The position numbers were made by a program, and so were the translations under genes. The notes beneath the pieces were generated by a model. The model worked only from the letters and a program-made list of their open reading frames with translations. It was not told the origin of the DNA and did no database searches. Positions 1-8,389 of a stretch of 64,000 nucleotides of DNA are shown piece by piece. This DNA comes from Leptospira sp. (GTDB taxonomy: Bacteria > Spirochaetota > Leptospiria > Leptospirales > Leptospiraceae). Location: NCBI GenBank assembly GCA_027531445.1, contig JAPZRK010000059.1:124001-188000 (forward strand), written 5' to 3'. Each line of letters opens with the position of its first letter. Position 1 is the stretch's first letter.

Positions 1-1322
1 CTAAGATTTGCTGAAATTTGAGTTTGGATGTGTTTTATACTTTCTGCCAATTGGTATGGGTGTTGCACCCAATAATCGAGAGACATCTTCACCAATGCTG
101 ACAAGAATGCCGCTGGTATTCCATGACCCGATACATCACAAATAAATACTCCAAGTTCTTTTGTGCTTGGATTCCAATTGATATCAAATAAATCTCCACC
201 GACTTGCATCATAGGAACGTTTCGAAAAATGATTTCGAATGGTTCTGGATAAATGGCTTTCGTAGGAAACAAGGATTCCTGAATTCTCTTAGCAACTTGC
301 AATTGTTTTTCGATTTCGAGTCGCTGGGTTTCAATTACCTTAGTTCGTTCAAAAACCTTTTTCTCCAACTCCTCATTTGCAATTTCTTTTAGCCGGTTTA
401 GACCTTGCAAAGACTCAACAGCGTCTTGTTTGGCACGTTCCCTTTCCCTCGAAACTGTTACTAAAAAGTATGCGATACCATTGATACTAAATAAAAATGA
501 ATCGAGATAGATCAATGAATCATTGATTGAAAGATTGCCGGCATTCTTCATCGCAAAAACACCTACCCCTTGGATGGTTTGCGTAACGGCAGTATAAGAA
601 AGAATCGCACTGGCTAGTGTTGCGCCATATTGGCGAAACCGAAGGCTAGAAATAATTACAAACGGTATTGGTAAAAATAAAAGTGGCAACACATCTGAAA
701 AAGCGATCAGAGCCGAAAGGTAGATGAGTCCTCCCCAAAAGATCAATTCTAGTTTGGAATACCATTTGACTTTCATGACTTCCTTTGGATGTAACCATAC
801 ATACAAAAGTGGAGCAACGATCAAAAACCCTTGCATCTCTCCTGAAAACCAAGTAAACAAAACGTTGAAATAAGCTTCTGCTGGTAAAAAATTCCAAAGA
901 TAGAGACTGGAGACACCTATGCCTGCAGATATCGCAGAACCAGTGATAGAACATATAGAAAAAAATAAAATCAATCCTCTTGTAGAATACAGTGGGTCAC
1001 GATTGCCAGTTAGCTTAATGATAAGATATGCATTGATCGATGAACTTAAGGTGTTTCCCACGCCGATCAGAAGTGCAGTAGGTAGGTGCGGATTGTTAAG
1101 AAAATTCGCTAAAAATGCACCGAAAAAGATTCCAGGAACGGCTTGCGGTCCCAAAAAGAGAATCGCCGTCAAAGCCATACCTTCTGGAGGCCAAACTGGA
1201 GAAACTTGGCTATTTAAAAATGCAAGTTGAAACCCAATCTTGGAGCAGATGATATAACCTATGGAAAGGATCACCGTCCATAATAAAGTTTTGAAATTAA
1301 GTACTTCCCGCACCGTATCCAT
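1..1322 (-). CDS. MASE1-domain SpoIIE/PP2C serine phosphatase (3' end outside window)
   Basis: I read this frame directly from an ATG whose complement lies at 1320-1322; it stays open for 440 codons to the window edge, so the C-terminus is missing. The first ~290 residues form a multi-pass membrane region with the MASE1 signature (PVWPPEGMALTA near residue 35, then GIFFGAFLANF). A short coiled coil follows (~300-350), leading into a PP2C/SpoIIE domain: AKRIQESLFP (~345), GGDLFDI (~374) and CDVSGHGIPAAF (~394), with the expected metal-binding aspartates. The likely role is a membrane sensor whose output is dephosphorylation of a Ser/Thr protein, probably an anti-sigma antagonist. The partner is not visible. 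Confidence 0.88.
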   Translation of the reverse strand, partial: MDTVREVLNFKTLLWTVILSIGYIICSKIGFQLAFLNSQVSPVWPPEGMALTAILFLGPQAVPGIFFGAFLANFLNNPHLPTALLIGVGNTLSSSINAYLIIKLTGNRDPLYSTRGLILFFSICSITGSAISAGIGVSSLYLWNFLPAEAYFNVLFTWFSGEMQGFLIVAPLLYVWLHPKEVMKVKWYSKLELIFWGGLIYLSALIAFSDVLPLLFLPIPFVIISSLRFRQYGATLASAILSYTAVTQTIQGVGVFAMKNAGNLSINDSLIYLDSFLFSINGIAYFLVTVSRERERAKQDAVESLQGLNRLKEIANEELEKKVFERTKVIETQRLEIEKQLQVAKRIQESLFPTKAIYPEPFEIIFRNVPMMQVGGDLFDINWNPSTKELGVFICDVSGHGIPAAFLSALVKMSLDYWVQHPYQLAESIKHIQTQISANL

Positions 1323-1410
1323 AGCTTATTGTTTCGATTCTAAAAACGTCCAGTCTTTCTTTTAGAAGAGTTGCCAACTTACCGAATCTCATGTTAAAAT
1401 ACGGCACGCG

Positions 1411-2862
1411 ATGAAACGTCACTTATACTTTTTGTTCCCTTTGCTTCTCATTTTCGGTATGTTCTTTCGAACCATTGAAACCAAAAATCTGATCGTCTCA
1501 GATGCGATGGTAAAACTCATTCAAGCAAAAAGTATCATCCATTTTCAAGTGCTTGAACCGGAATTTTTCTACTTAGCAAAGTCGATTGATCCTAAGTATC
1601 AATGGAATCCTTATTTTCATTGGCTAAATGAAGTGAAAGGCAATGTACGGGCACCCTTTCCCACTGCGCTGAATCTGATCACTGCCATTTTGTTAGTTAT
1701 CTTCGATAATCCTAATGTTACATATTATACATCCGTAATCTTTGCTACATTCACATTTTACTTATGCTACCGTAAATTTGGATTAAAATATTATTTCGCA
1801 CTTCTACTTTGTACCTCAGTTGTTTTGCATTCTTTACTATTCCTCGATGTATCGATCTGCTTATTCCTAATTGTGTTAGGTATGAACCGATTTTTTGAAA
1901 CGGATAAACCTTTATCTACAATAGAGAGTATTCTGTATGCCTTGCTTTTAGTGATTGTTTTTTCGATCCGTCCAGAATACTTCACTTTTTTTTCGTTGGC
2001 ATTCCTGATCTGGATTCTACTCCACAAAACAGAAGATTGGCGATTCATAAAAGAAAATCAAATTTTTCTTACTTTCTCTCTCTTATTTCTCTTGGTTTTC
2101 TTTCTTTATAATTACCACCACTTTGGACATCCTTTAGGGATGCGTTACCTTTCGAATCGCGTTGGAATTTTGAATCAAATTGATGACAGGCTATCCATTA
2201 TTAGTTCGCTACTTTTTTTTAACAAAGTTAGACTTGGATTTTTTGGTTTTATGCCAATATTCCTAATTGTTTTCATTCTTTGTTTATTGAGCTGGAAACA
2301 TTTGCCCAAAAAAGAGAAATTTTATTTTTATCTGATCCTTATATTTTTTATAATATTAGCTTTCTTATCTCCAAATGATTCTTGGATTGATTGGGGTACA
2401 AGATACTTAACACCCGCTATCTTTCCATTTTTGTCTTTATATTTTTATTTCGAAAGGAATACTCAAAAAAAAGGACTAAAAATTGCCTTAAATGTAATCT
2501 TGATTCTCACGTTGTTTTTAAATCTGCTTTTGTTTAAACTTTTGAGTAGTAACGTAAAATCGAACAAAAAGTACGTTGATTTTGTGAGTAGTTCGACCAG
2601 TGAACTCAATGTGATACGTGATGAACTGATAATCGCCTACACTGGTGATTTGTATTTTAAAAAGGCAGTCATCTTATCAAAAAATACTGCCGATGAAATT
2701 GAAATCGGTAAAAAGATCAATGAATCAAAAATTCAAACCGTAAGTATTTATTCCTTCCTTCCCCGTGAAAAGCAAAATATAACTAATTCCTGCTACGAAA
2801 AATTTGCAGAAACTACCTACGAATTAGTGAGGAAGGAAGAATTTGCATTTAAGTGCCAATAG
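1411..2862 (+). CDS. Multi-pass membrane protein, glycosyltransferase family 39-like
   Basis: A 483-residue protein with an N-terminal hydrophobic anchor and roughly ten further hydrophobic segments, ending in a soluble stretch from about residue 395. A loop after the first membrane helix is rich in acidic and aromatic residues (LEPEFFYLAKS, then WNPYFHW), and there is a positively charged RAPFPTALN turn. This layout is typical of GT-C enzymes of the ArnT/PMT type, which use polyprenyl-phosphate sugars at the outer face of the membrane. I cannot identify the sugar or acceptor. It stands alone between two minus-strand genes. GT-C is inferred from topology, not from a strict motif. Confidence 0.6.
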   Translation: MKRHLYFLFPLLLIFGMFFRTIETKNLIVSDAMVKLIQAKSIIHFQVLEPEFFYLAKSIDPKYQWNPYFHWLNEVKGNVRAPFPTALNLITAILLVIFDNPNVTYYTSVIFATFTFYLCYRKFGLKYYFALLLCTSVVLHSLLFLDVSICLFLIVLGMNRFFETDKPLSTIESILYALLLVIVFSIRPEYFTFFSLAFLIWILLHKTEDWRFIKENQIFLTFSLLFLLVFFLYNYHHFGHPLGMRYLSNRVGILNQIDDRLSIISSLLFFNKVRLGFFGFMPIFLIVFILCLLSWKHLPKKEKFYFYLILIFFIILAFLSPNDSWIDWGTRYLTPAIFPFLSLYFYFERNTQKKGLKIALNVILILTLFLNLLLFKLLSSNVKSNKKYVDFVSSSTSELNVIRDELIIAYTGDLYFKKAVILSKNTADEIEIGKKINESKIQTVSIYSFLPREKQNITNSCYEKFAETTYELVRKEEFAFKCQ

Positions 2863-2879
2863 GTCTTGATAACTCTAAT

Positions 2880-3248
2880 TTATTCGTAAGGTTTATAAAC
2901 AGCAAGGATCGTAGCAATACCACCAAGCAGTGGTAAGATAACCCACAATGCCTTTGCAATTTTTTCTGATTTGTACGCAAGTGCCAGCACACCACCAAAT
3001 AGAAGCCAAATGAAAATTTTCGGGTACACCCACACCGGCCATCCCGCACTGTATTTGACAGCAAGAAGGCCGAAACCACCAGCAAGAATCAAGAGAGTGG
3101 CAACACCATGAGTGATAGCGACAATGGCTTTCCATTTGTTTTCAGACTTTTTTCCGCCGTTGATTGTGAAGAGAGAGATTCCACCAAGGGAAAGAAAGAG
3201 CAAAAACATTCCAAAAACATGCATGACTTTATAAAACTCGTAAGGCAT
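2880..3248 (-). CDS. Small four-helix membrane protein of unknown function
   Basis: A 122-residue protein made almost entirely of four hydrophobic segments (about residues 5-28, 40-62, 70-92 and 96-115) with short charged loops, starting MPYEFYKVMHVFGMF. The start is supported by GGAGTT a few bases upstream on the minus strand. A conserved-looking His sits in the first helix and another in helix two (ITHG), which could suggest a haem or metal site, but this is speculation. It resembles small SirB- or CopD-like membrane proteins only in size and topology. A second frame over the same bases is a shadow. Confidence 0.6.
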   Translation of the reverse strand: MPYEFYKVMHVFGMFLLFLSLGGISLFTINGGKKSENKWKAIVAITHGVATLLILAGGFGLLAVKYSAGWPVWVYPKIFIWLLFGGVLALAYKSEKIAKALWVILPLLGGIATILAVYKPYE

Positions 3249-3333
3249 AAGTAACTCCGATTGTAATTGCTTTCATCGTTTGGTCTTGCGAATCTGAGGG
3301 CGAACGTTTTATTGATTCAATCGTTCAAAAAAA

Positions 3334-3771
3334 ATGGAAATAAAAAAATTAGTTTTAGTCCGAGGATTGCCTGGTTCTGGTAAATCAACTTTTGCCGATA
3401 TGTTATCTGAGTTGGCTGGATTTCAGTCATTTTCATTGGATACATTTTTTATGGATGAAAAGGGCAATTATGTTTTCGACTTTAAACGTAACCATTTGGC
3501 TTATAAGGACTGCCAAAACAAAGTAGAAATTGCAATGAAGGCAGAAGCTCCAAGAATCTTAGTGGACCAAACCTTCGCATTGTTATGGGAAATTCAGCCT
3601 TACCTCGAATTAGGAAAAAAATATTCCTATCAAATCTTTGTTTGTACAATGGAAAACCGACATGAAGGTGAAAATATTCATGGAATCACCGATGAGCAGA
3701 TGGTAAAGATGTCGAAGAACTTTAATCTACAGCTCTTGCCAGAAAGATTGAGAAGTAAAAATGAAAGCTAG
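3334..3771 (+). CDS. P-loop kinase-like ATPase (zeta-toxin / N4BP2-like fold)
   Basis: A 145-residue single-domain P-loop protein. Walker A is GLPGSGKST at residues 11-19. A second conserved element, LVDQTFAL, lies near residue 73, matching the strand that carries the substrate-binding Asp in small kinases of the polynucleotide kinase / zeta / N4BP2-like group. The C-terminal part carries a plausible lid with basic residues (NRHEGEN). The substrate is unknown. No antitoxin-like partner gene adjoins it, so a toxin role is not favoured. No clear Shine-Dalgarno precedes the ATG. Confidence 0.7.
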   Translation: MEIKKLVLVRGLPGSGKSTFADMLSELAGFQSFSLDTFFMDEKGNYVFDFKRNHLAYKDCQNKVEIAMKAEAPRILVDQTFALLWEIQPYLELGKKYSYQIFVCTMENRHEGENIHGITDEQMVKMSKNFNLQLLPERLRSKNES

Positions 3772-3779
3772 GTGAGAAC

Positions 3780-3828
3780 AAAAAAAATCCACTGTGGTGA
3801 GCGCTGAAACTCAGAACCAACAGTGGAT
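3780..3828 (-). terminator. Rho-independent terminator of the RRM gene
   Basis: On the minus strand ATCCACTGT (3820-3828) pairs perfectly with ACAGTGGAT (3787-3795), with a further GGT/ACC pair inside, and the stem is followed by a run of seven T. It lies 13 bases past the stop codon of the RNA-binding protein gene. The plus-strand side has no T run, so it acts in one direction. Confidence 0.85.
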
Positions 3829-3841
3829 CAACAAAGAGAGA

Positions 3842-4105
3842 TTATCTCCAGTTGTTTGTTTTTGGTTTTGCGATGTTTACTTTCATCTCACGGTTAAGAA
3901 TGTTCTTTCCGTTCAAATCTTTGATCGCATTGTCAGCTTCCTGACCGTCTTTCATTTCGATAAAGCCAAAACCTTTCGATCTTCCAGAATACTGATCAGT
4001 GATGATCTTTGCAGAAGTTACTGCGCCATGTGCACCAAAAAGCTCGCTCAGCTTGCCTTCGGTCATATCATAAGAAAGGTTTCCAACGTAAATGTTTACT
4101 GACAT
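3842..4105 (-). CDS. Single-RRM RNA-binding protein
   Basis: An 87-residue protein that is one RNA recognition motif. RNP2 is IYVGNL (residues 5-10) and RNP1 is KGFGFIEM (44-51), so the aromatic RNA-stacking residues are present. It ends in a short basic tail (AKPKTNNWR). The frame is open 22 codons further upstream, but the start at 4105 is preferred because GAGGAC lies just before it and the RRM begins at residue 4. Stand-alone RRM proteins of this kind in bacteria bind single-stranded RNA and are often linked to cold or stress responses. A strong terminator follows. The leader up to slyD is 263 bases. Confidence 0.92.
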   Translation of the reverse strand: MSVNIYVGNLSYDMTEGKLSELFGAHGAVTSAKIITDQYSGRSKGFGFIEMKDGQEADNAIKDLNGKNILNREMKVNIAKPKTNNWR

Positions 4106-4206
4106 ATTATGTCCTCTAAAATCAAATTTGGACTCGGTTATTCTGGAATTTTCAATCGACGGGATACCCAATTGTGAAAAGGGGATTTGGTAGGAACTCC
4201 AGGGAA

Positions 4207-4335
4207 ATGCAGGAAAACTTAAGAAAGCTATCGGCGTGCAAGCTAGAAAGGACTACTTCGGCGGTGAAAAATCTACAATACTCTGAATCTGTAACCAGCC
4301 TAAAACACGCTCTCGAAAAAGCAATAGGAAAGTAA
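4207..4335 (+). CDS. Possible 42-residue small ORF between slyD and the RRM gene
   Basis: An ATG-initiated frame of 42 codons ending TAA at 4333-4335, opposite in strand to both neighbours. The peptide would be basic, Leu/Lys/Ser-rich and mostly helical (starts MQENLRKLSACKLERT). AGGG lies only two bases before the ATG and AGGA about 11 before it, so the ribosome site is poor. The same stretch is also the likely 5' leader of the RRM gene, which explains the gap equally well. I list it as a weak candidate only. Confidence 0.15.
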   Translation: MQENLRKLSACKLERTTSAVKNLQYSESVTSLKHALEKAIGK

Positions 4336-4368
4336 GATCCAGAGTGGATTAAATTAAATTATTTTGAT

Positions 4369-4854
4369 TTAGTGGTGATGGTGGCCGCCAGGACCGTGCA
4401 CATGACCATGTTCCTTCTCTTCTTTCGTTGCTTCACGAATTTCTTTGATTGTGACATCGAAATGCAAAGTCTCACCAGCTAACGGATGATTTCCGTTTAA
4501 GATAACATCCGTTTCTCTGATTTCTTGTAAGTAAAGGACCATTCGTCCATCAGCTGTGTCGGTTTGAAATTCCATACCGATTTCTAAATCAGCTTCTGGT
4601 GGGAGCTCAGCTTTAGGCACTTGAAAAACTAACGCTTCATCATATGTCCCATAACCATCTTCTGGGGAAACAGTGACTTGTTTTGAGTCTCCGCCTTTGA
4701 GTCCTTCTAACTCTTTTTCCAAGCCAGGAATGATATTCCCTTCTCCATGAAGATACATTAAGGGCTCGTCTGATTGGTCCAGAGTTGCTCCCTGGGAGTT
4801 TTTAAGGTGATAGGAAAATCCTACTACCTTTCCTTTGCTGATCGTATTTGACAT
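4369..4854 (-). CDS. slyD: FKBP-type peptidyl-prolyl isomerase SlyD with His-rich tail
   Basis: A 161-residue cytoplasmic FKBP-like isomerase/chaperone. The FKBP part carries LDQSDEPLMYLHGEGNIIPGLEKEL (given here as a region, residues ~21-45), and the insert-in-flap chaperone domain runs from about residue 70 to 125 (the segment with GMEFQTDTADG and ILNGNHPLAGETLHFDV). The tail from residue 148 is His-rich (HGHVHGPGG then four His), as in metal-binding SlyD proteins involved in nickel handling. Length and order match SlyD. No hydrogenase or urease genes are nearby, so the nickel role here is only inferred. Confidence 0.93.
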   Translation of the reverse strand: MSNTISKGKVVGFSYHLKNSQGATLDQSDEPLMYLHGEGNIIPGLEKELEGLKGGDSKQVTVSPEDGYGTYDEALVFQVPKAELPPEADLEIGMEFQTDTADGRMVLYLQEIRETDVILNGNHPLAGETLHFDVTIKEIREATKEEKEHGHVHGPGGHHHH

Positions 4855-4954
4855 ATTCGTTACAAAATCTCAGTGGAAAAAAATAGTGCAACCCAATAAA
4901 AGGTTGGTACCAGAATCGTTTGTGAGATTTTTACAATCGGTTTCAAAAAAAAAT

Positions 4955-6631
4955 ATGAACTGGTCTCTACTCATTCAAGTCCTTGGCGGCTTAGCGATTT
5001 TTATTTACGGAATGAAGCTCCTTAGCGAATCTTTGCAACGTGTTGCGGGAGATCGACTTCGATCCTTTCTTTCTTCCATGACACGGAATCGTGTCTCAGC
5101 AGTTTTTAGTGGTATCTTCATTACCGCAACGATTCAATCATCCTCCGCAACCACAGTTCTAGTTGTTGGATTTGTGAATGCCGGGCTTATGCAGCTAACG
5201 CAGGCAGTCGGCGTCATTATGGGTGCAAATATCGGGACAACTGTAACAGCTTGGATTGTATCTACACTTGGTTTTAAATTTAACATAGCAAATTTTGCAC
5301 TCCCTGCGATTGCATTAGGGATGGTTTTGGCTTTCTCCAAAAAAGAGAGCCGCTCAGGTCTCGGCAGTTTATTTATTGGATTTGGTTTTTTATTTTTGGG
5401 TTTGGATTTTTTAAAATCATCTGTTCCCGATTCTGCCAAAGACCCACAAACTTTTCAATTCCTTCAACAATACGTAAATATGGGATTTAATACCATATTA
5501 CTGTTCGTATTGATTGGAACTTTGCTTACGATCATCATCCAATCTTCTTCTGCTTCGACAACCATTACCATTACCCTTGCTTTTTCAGGATTTATACCGA
5601 TCGATGCCGCCTATGGTATGATACTTGGTGAAAATATAGGAACCACCATCACTGCAAACCTTGCGGCTCTAGCTGGTAATCGAAATGCAAAGAAAGCCGC
5701 GCTGGCCCACACAATGTTTAATATCTTCGGAGTGATATGGGCACTTATCTTCTTTAAGGCATTCACTGGTATGATTGACCAAATCATTCCAGGTGATCCA
5801 CTCAGTGATAAAGAATCTACACGATTTCACATCTCATTATTCCACACTTTATTCAACGTAACGAACACACTCATTCTGATTTGGTTTGTAAATAGGCTTT
5901 CCAAGTTTGTTAGTTGGATCGTTGATTCATTTGGATCCAAACTTGTCGGAACTAAAGATTCGATCCGATTACTACGTTCAGGTGCTGTTAATACCACTGA
6001 GCTCGCGATGGTAGAGCTTGTGGAATATACAAAAAAGATCATTCGTGAAACATACGACTTCTTTCGTCTAACAGAGCAGTTAATCTTGGAACCTTATGAT
6101 TCTGATCGGGTTTTGCAAGTTCTCAAAAAAGAAGAAGAGTTGGATCAAATTCGAACCGAAGTATTGCAGTATTTAAACCAAGTGCAAGAAGCAGGTATTA
6201 TCGGTAGTTTTGGAAAAGATGTTTTAGGTATTATGGAACGCGTTAAAGCGGTCGAAGAGATGGGAGATAATTTTGCGGCTATAGCTCGAAAACTTCGTAA
6301 ATCCCATCGTCAAAAACTAACGCTTGATAAGTCTTTTCAGAACGCAATTAGAGACCAAATCGAACTTTTAAAAAAGCATTATGAACTTCTCTTGGAGAAT
6401 TTAGAGAAGAGTGAATCTTTTGATATTCTCGGGAATCCAAAGATTCGTAACCAAAGTAGAGCTTATCGTTTTGAAATGATCCAGCTAAATAAAAAGAATG
6501 AGTCAAAGATCAGAAAGAAGAAGATTCAGAAAAAATCGCTATTCCATTCTGCATTGTTGTATCGAGATTTAGCAAAGAATTTAGATAGCATATCGAGGTT
6601 TTTGAATGCCTCGATCTATGCTGATGTTTAA
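4955..6631 (+). CDS. Na/Pi-cotransporter family protein with PhoU-like C-terminus
   Basis: The ATG at 4955 is chosen because the protein then opens with the usual first membrane helix (MNWSLLIQVLGGLAIF). The frame is open 40 codons further up, but that stretch is polar and overlaps slyD. The protein is 558 residues. Two inverted repeats carry the family motif: QSSSATT at residues 61-67 and QSSSAST near 196, each followed by a glycine-rich helix. The C-terminal ~200 residues are charged and helical, like PhoU. Members move phosphate with sodium, or adjust phosphate transport. There is no clear Shine-Dalgarno. No pst genes are in the window. Confidence 0.9.
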   Translation: MNWSLLIQVLGGLAIFIYGMKLLSESLQRVAGDRLRSFLSSMTRNRVSAVFSGIFITATIQSSSATTVLVVGFVNAGLMQLTQAVGVIMGANIGTTVTAWIVSTLGFKFNIANFALPAIALGMVLAFSKKESRSGLGSLFIGFGFLFLGLDFLKSSVPDSAKDPQTFQFLQQYVNMGFNTILLFVLIGTLLTIIIQSSSASTTITITLAFSGFIPIDAAYGMILGENIGTTITANLAALAGNRNAKKAALAHTMFNIFGVIWALIFFKAFTGMIDQIIPGDPLSDKESTRFHISLFHTLFNVTNTLILIWFVNRLSKFVSWIVDSFGSKLVGTKDSIRLLRSGAVNTTELAMVELVEYTKKIIRETYDFFRLTEQLILEPYDSDRVLQVLKKEEELDQIRTEVLQYLNQVQEAGIIGSFGKDVLGIMERVKAVEEMGDNFAAIARKLRKSHRQKLTLDKSFQNAIRDQIELLKKHYELLLENLEKSESFDILGNPKIRNQSRAYRFEMIQLNKKNESKIRKKKIQKKSLFHSALLYRDLAKNLDSISRFLNASIYADV

Positions 6632-6645
6632 TAAAAACAAAAACA

Positions 6646-6680
6646 AATCAGTAGGCGAATGATTCATTCGCCGTCTGATT
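6646..6680. terminator. Terminator between convergent genes
   Basis: AATCAG-TA-GGCGAAT-GAT-ATTCGCC-GT-CTGATT forms a long stem with one 2-base internal loop. On the minus strand it is followed by a T-rich tract (TTTGTTTTTGTTTTTATT), so it clearly serves the 6700-7026 gene. On the plus strand only a weak T tract follows, though it may still help end the phosphate-transporter transcript. Confidence 0.8.
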
Positions 6681-6699
6681 GGATTTGATAAATCGAAGC

Positions 6700-7026
6700 T
6701 TACGCTACTCCGACTTCTACTCCAGCAAGATTTCTCAGTGCTTCGTATGCTTTTTCCTTTTGGGCCACTTTCGTCTTGTTGACCGCTTTCCGAATGATCA
6801 CATCCCATTGTTTCTCGGGATGCTCTCCTTTCATATTTTCAAGGATTTCGAGGACATTTTCGTCGTCCGAGGCGTTGAAAATCTCTTCTGTATCATAGCG
6901 AAACAAGCCAAAAAGAGCATCAATGTAGTCGCCCACACTCATACTTTCTTTTTCACCGTTTACTATCTTTTTCTTTTCCATTTTTCGCAGATCGCGTTCT
7001 CTGCGTTCTAGTTCTGTGCGTTTCAT
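6700..7026 (-). CDS. Conserved-looking charged hypothetical protein
   Basis: A 108-residue soluble, highly charged and probably helical protein. The first ~25 residues are very basic (RRERDLRKMEKKK), and the middle is acidic (DTEEIFNASDDENVLEILENM). No motif is recognised and there is no signal peptide. The start is well supported by AGGTGG seven bases before the ATG. The gene has its own terminator, so it is probably a single-gene transcript. The basic N-terminus could bind nucleic acid, but that is a guess. Confidence 0.65.
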   Translation of the reverse strand: MKRTELERRERDLRKMEKKKIVNGEKESMSVGDYIDALFGLFRYDTEEIFNASDDENVLEILENMKGEHPEKQWDVIIRKAVNKTKVAQKEKAYEALRNLAGVEVGVA

Positions 7027-7172
7027 TTGAATCCACCTATTGTTTTGGTGTCACTTTCTCCATAATTTCCGGATCAGGGCGGTATGACCATAAAAAAGCC
7101 TGGAAAAAAAGAAGGTTTTTGGCAAAATCTTGCGATTGACTCGAGATTCCTAAGAATGATTTCCTTAGCAAC

Positions 7173-8339
7173 ATGAGACAGTTTCTTCTTGTTTGTATCT
7201 GGATTCTCCCTATTTTTTCCTCCCTATTTGCTGTGGACTTTGAAGTGGGAAGAAACACGACACCAAAGTCAGTTCTTGACAGCATCAAAAGGGGATTTGA
7301 TGTCAATGCAGTTCGTAAGATAGATGGATACACACCAATGCACTATGCCGCCGAAACAGGAAGTGTGGAGCTGGCGAGCGAGTTGATATTGCGTGGATCA
7401 ACATTGAATCCCATCACCTTTACACGCCAAACACCCTTGGCACTAGCGATCCAATTTAAAAAAAAAGATCTCATCCGAATCTTTTTGGAAGAAGGTGTGG
7501 ATCCCAATTTCAAACTGGGAGAGCTATTTGATGGTCGCTCTCATTTCCACTATTACATCACGAAAACTCGCAAATTGGACAAATACATTTTTGATCTATT
7601 CTTAAAGAAAGGCGCGAATCTAGAAACGAAAGATAGATTTGAAGAAACACCTCTCATTACCATCGCACAATCCTCGACAGATAAAAAGGAACATCTACAA
7701 TTTTTGCTTTCTGCCAAGGCAAATATACGAGCTCAAGCAAAGGGTGGGAAAACTGCTTTAATGGGCGCCGTTTTTACACAAAACCCTGAATTCATTAAAA
7801 TACTTCTCTCCGCAGGTGCACCCATTGATCAAAAGGATTCTCAAGGAAATACCGCTCTGATTGCTATGGTAAATATGGGCACTTCGGAAAATGGAGAAAT
7901 TCTTAAACCCAATATCATGAGGCTTTTAATTGATTCTGGAGCAAAGGTTGACGAAACCAACCTTCTTGGAAACACCGCATTGCATGAGGCGGTAGTCGGT
8001 AGCAAGATTGAATTGTTGGAATTACTAGGAAGTTCCAATGCTTATACGGGTTTGGCGAACAAAAAAAGTTTAACGTCTTTAGACCAAGCGATTATTAATG
8101 AAAACTATAAAGTAGTAGAATCTTTGTTAAAGTATGAAAAAGATTTAAATGCCCTTGACCAGTACGGTTCCACAAAACTCCATAATGCGGTCATTAATGA
8201 AAAGTACGTTCTGATCAAACTATTACTGCAAGCTGGCGCAGATAAAAACGCACCAGATAAATGGGGTAAAACACCAATCAACGTTGCAGAAACAATGAAA
8301 CTAACGAAAGCACTTGAGCTTTTAGAATCTGGACCGTAA
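7173..8339 (+). CDS. Exported ankyrin-repeat protein
   Basis: A 388-residue protein with an N-terminal signal peptide (hydrophobic residues 3-20, likely cleaved before VDFEVG). The rest is about nine ankyrin repeats: consensus starts such as GYTPMHYAA (~50), RQTPLALAI (~87), GKTALMGAV (~193), GNTALIAMV (~227), GNTALHEAV (~267), GSTKLHNAV (~333) and GKTPINVAE (~366). Ankyrin repeats bind proteins; being exported, it probably acts in the periplasm. The partner is unknown. The gene is followed by the Cys/His-rich exported protein after 50 bases, which may be transcribed separately. Confidence 0.88.
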   Translation: MRQFLLVCIWILPIFSSLFAVDFEVGRNTTPKSVLDSIKRGFDVNAVRKIDGYTPMHYAAETGSVELASELILRGSTLNPITFTRQTPLALAIQFKKKDLIRIFLEEGVDPNFKLGELFDGRSHFHYYITKTRKLDKYIFDLFLKKGANLETKDRFEETPLITIAQSSTDKKEHLQFLLSAKANIRAQAKGGKTALMGAVFTQNPEFIKILLSAGAPIDQKDSQGNTALIAMVNMGTSENGEILKPNIMRLLIDSGAKVDETNLLGNTALHEAVVGSKIELLELLGSSNAYTGLANKKSLTSLDQAIINENYKVVESLLKYEKDLNALDQYGSTKLHNAVINEKYVLIKLLLQAGADKNAPDKWGKTPINVAETMKLTKALELLESGP

Positions 8340-8389
8340 TCTAAAAATTGAGTGGATTTTTGAGGTTGGTCCGATTGTCTGAGAAATAG

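Noticed and set aside
919..1230. A plus-strand frame at 919-1230
   Set aside because: It lies antisense inside the MASE1-phosphatase gene, whose membrane region reads well on the minus strand.
3334..3771. Possible zeta-toxin
   Set aside because: The P-loop kinase has no antitoxin neighbour and only the P-loop is clear, so a toxin-antitoxin call is not supported.
3794..4102. A 102-residue plus-strand frame across the RRM gene
   Set aside because: It is the antisense shadow of the RRM protein and its terminator; the RRM frame has clear RNP1/RNP2 motifs and a good ribosome site.
8331..8372. GGACC...GGTCC inverted repeat after the ankyrin gene
   Set aside because: The loop is long and no T run follows on either strand, so it is not a convincing terminator.
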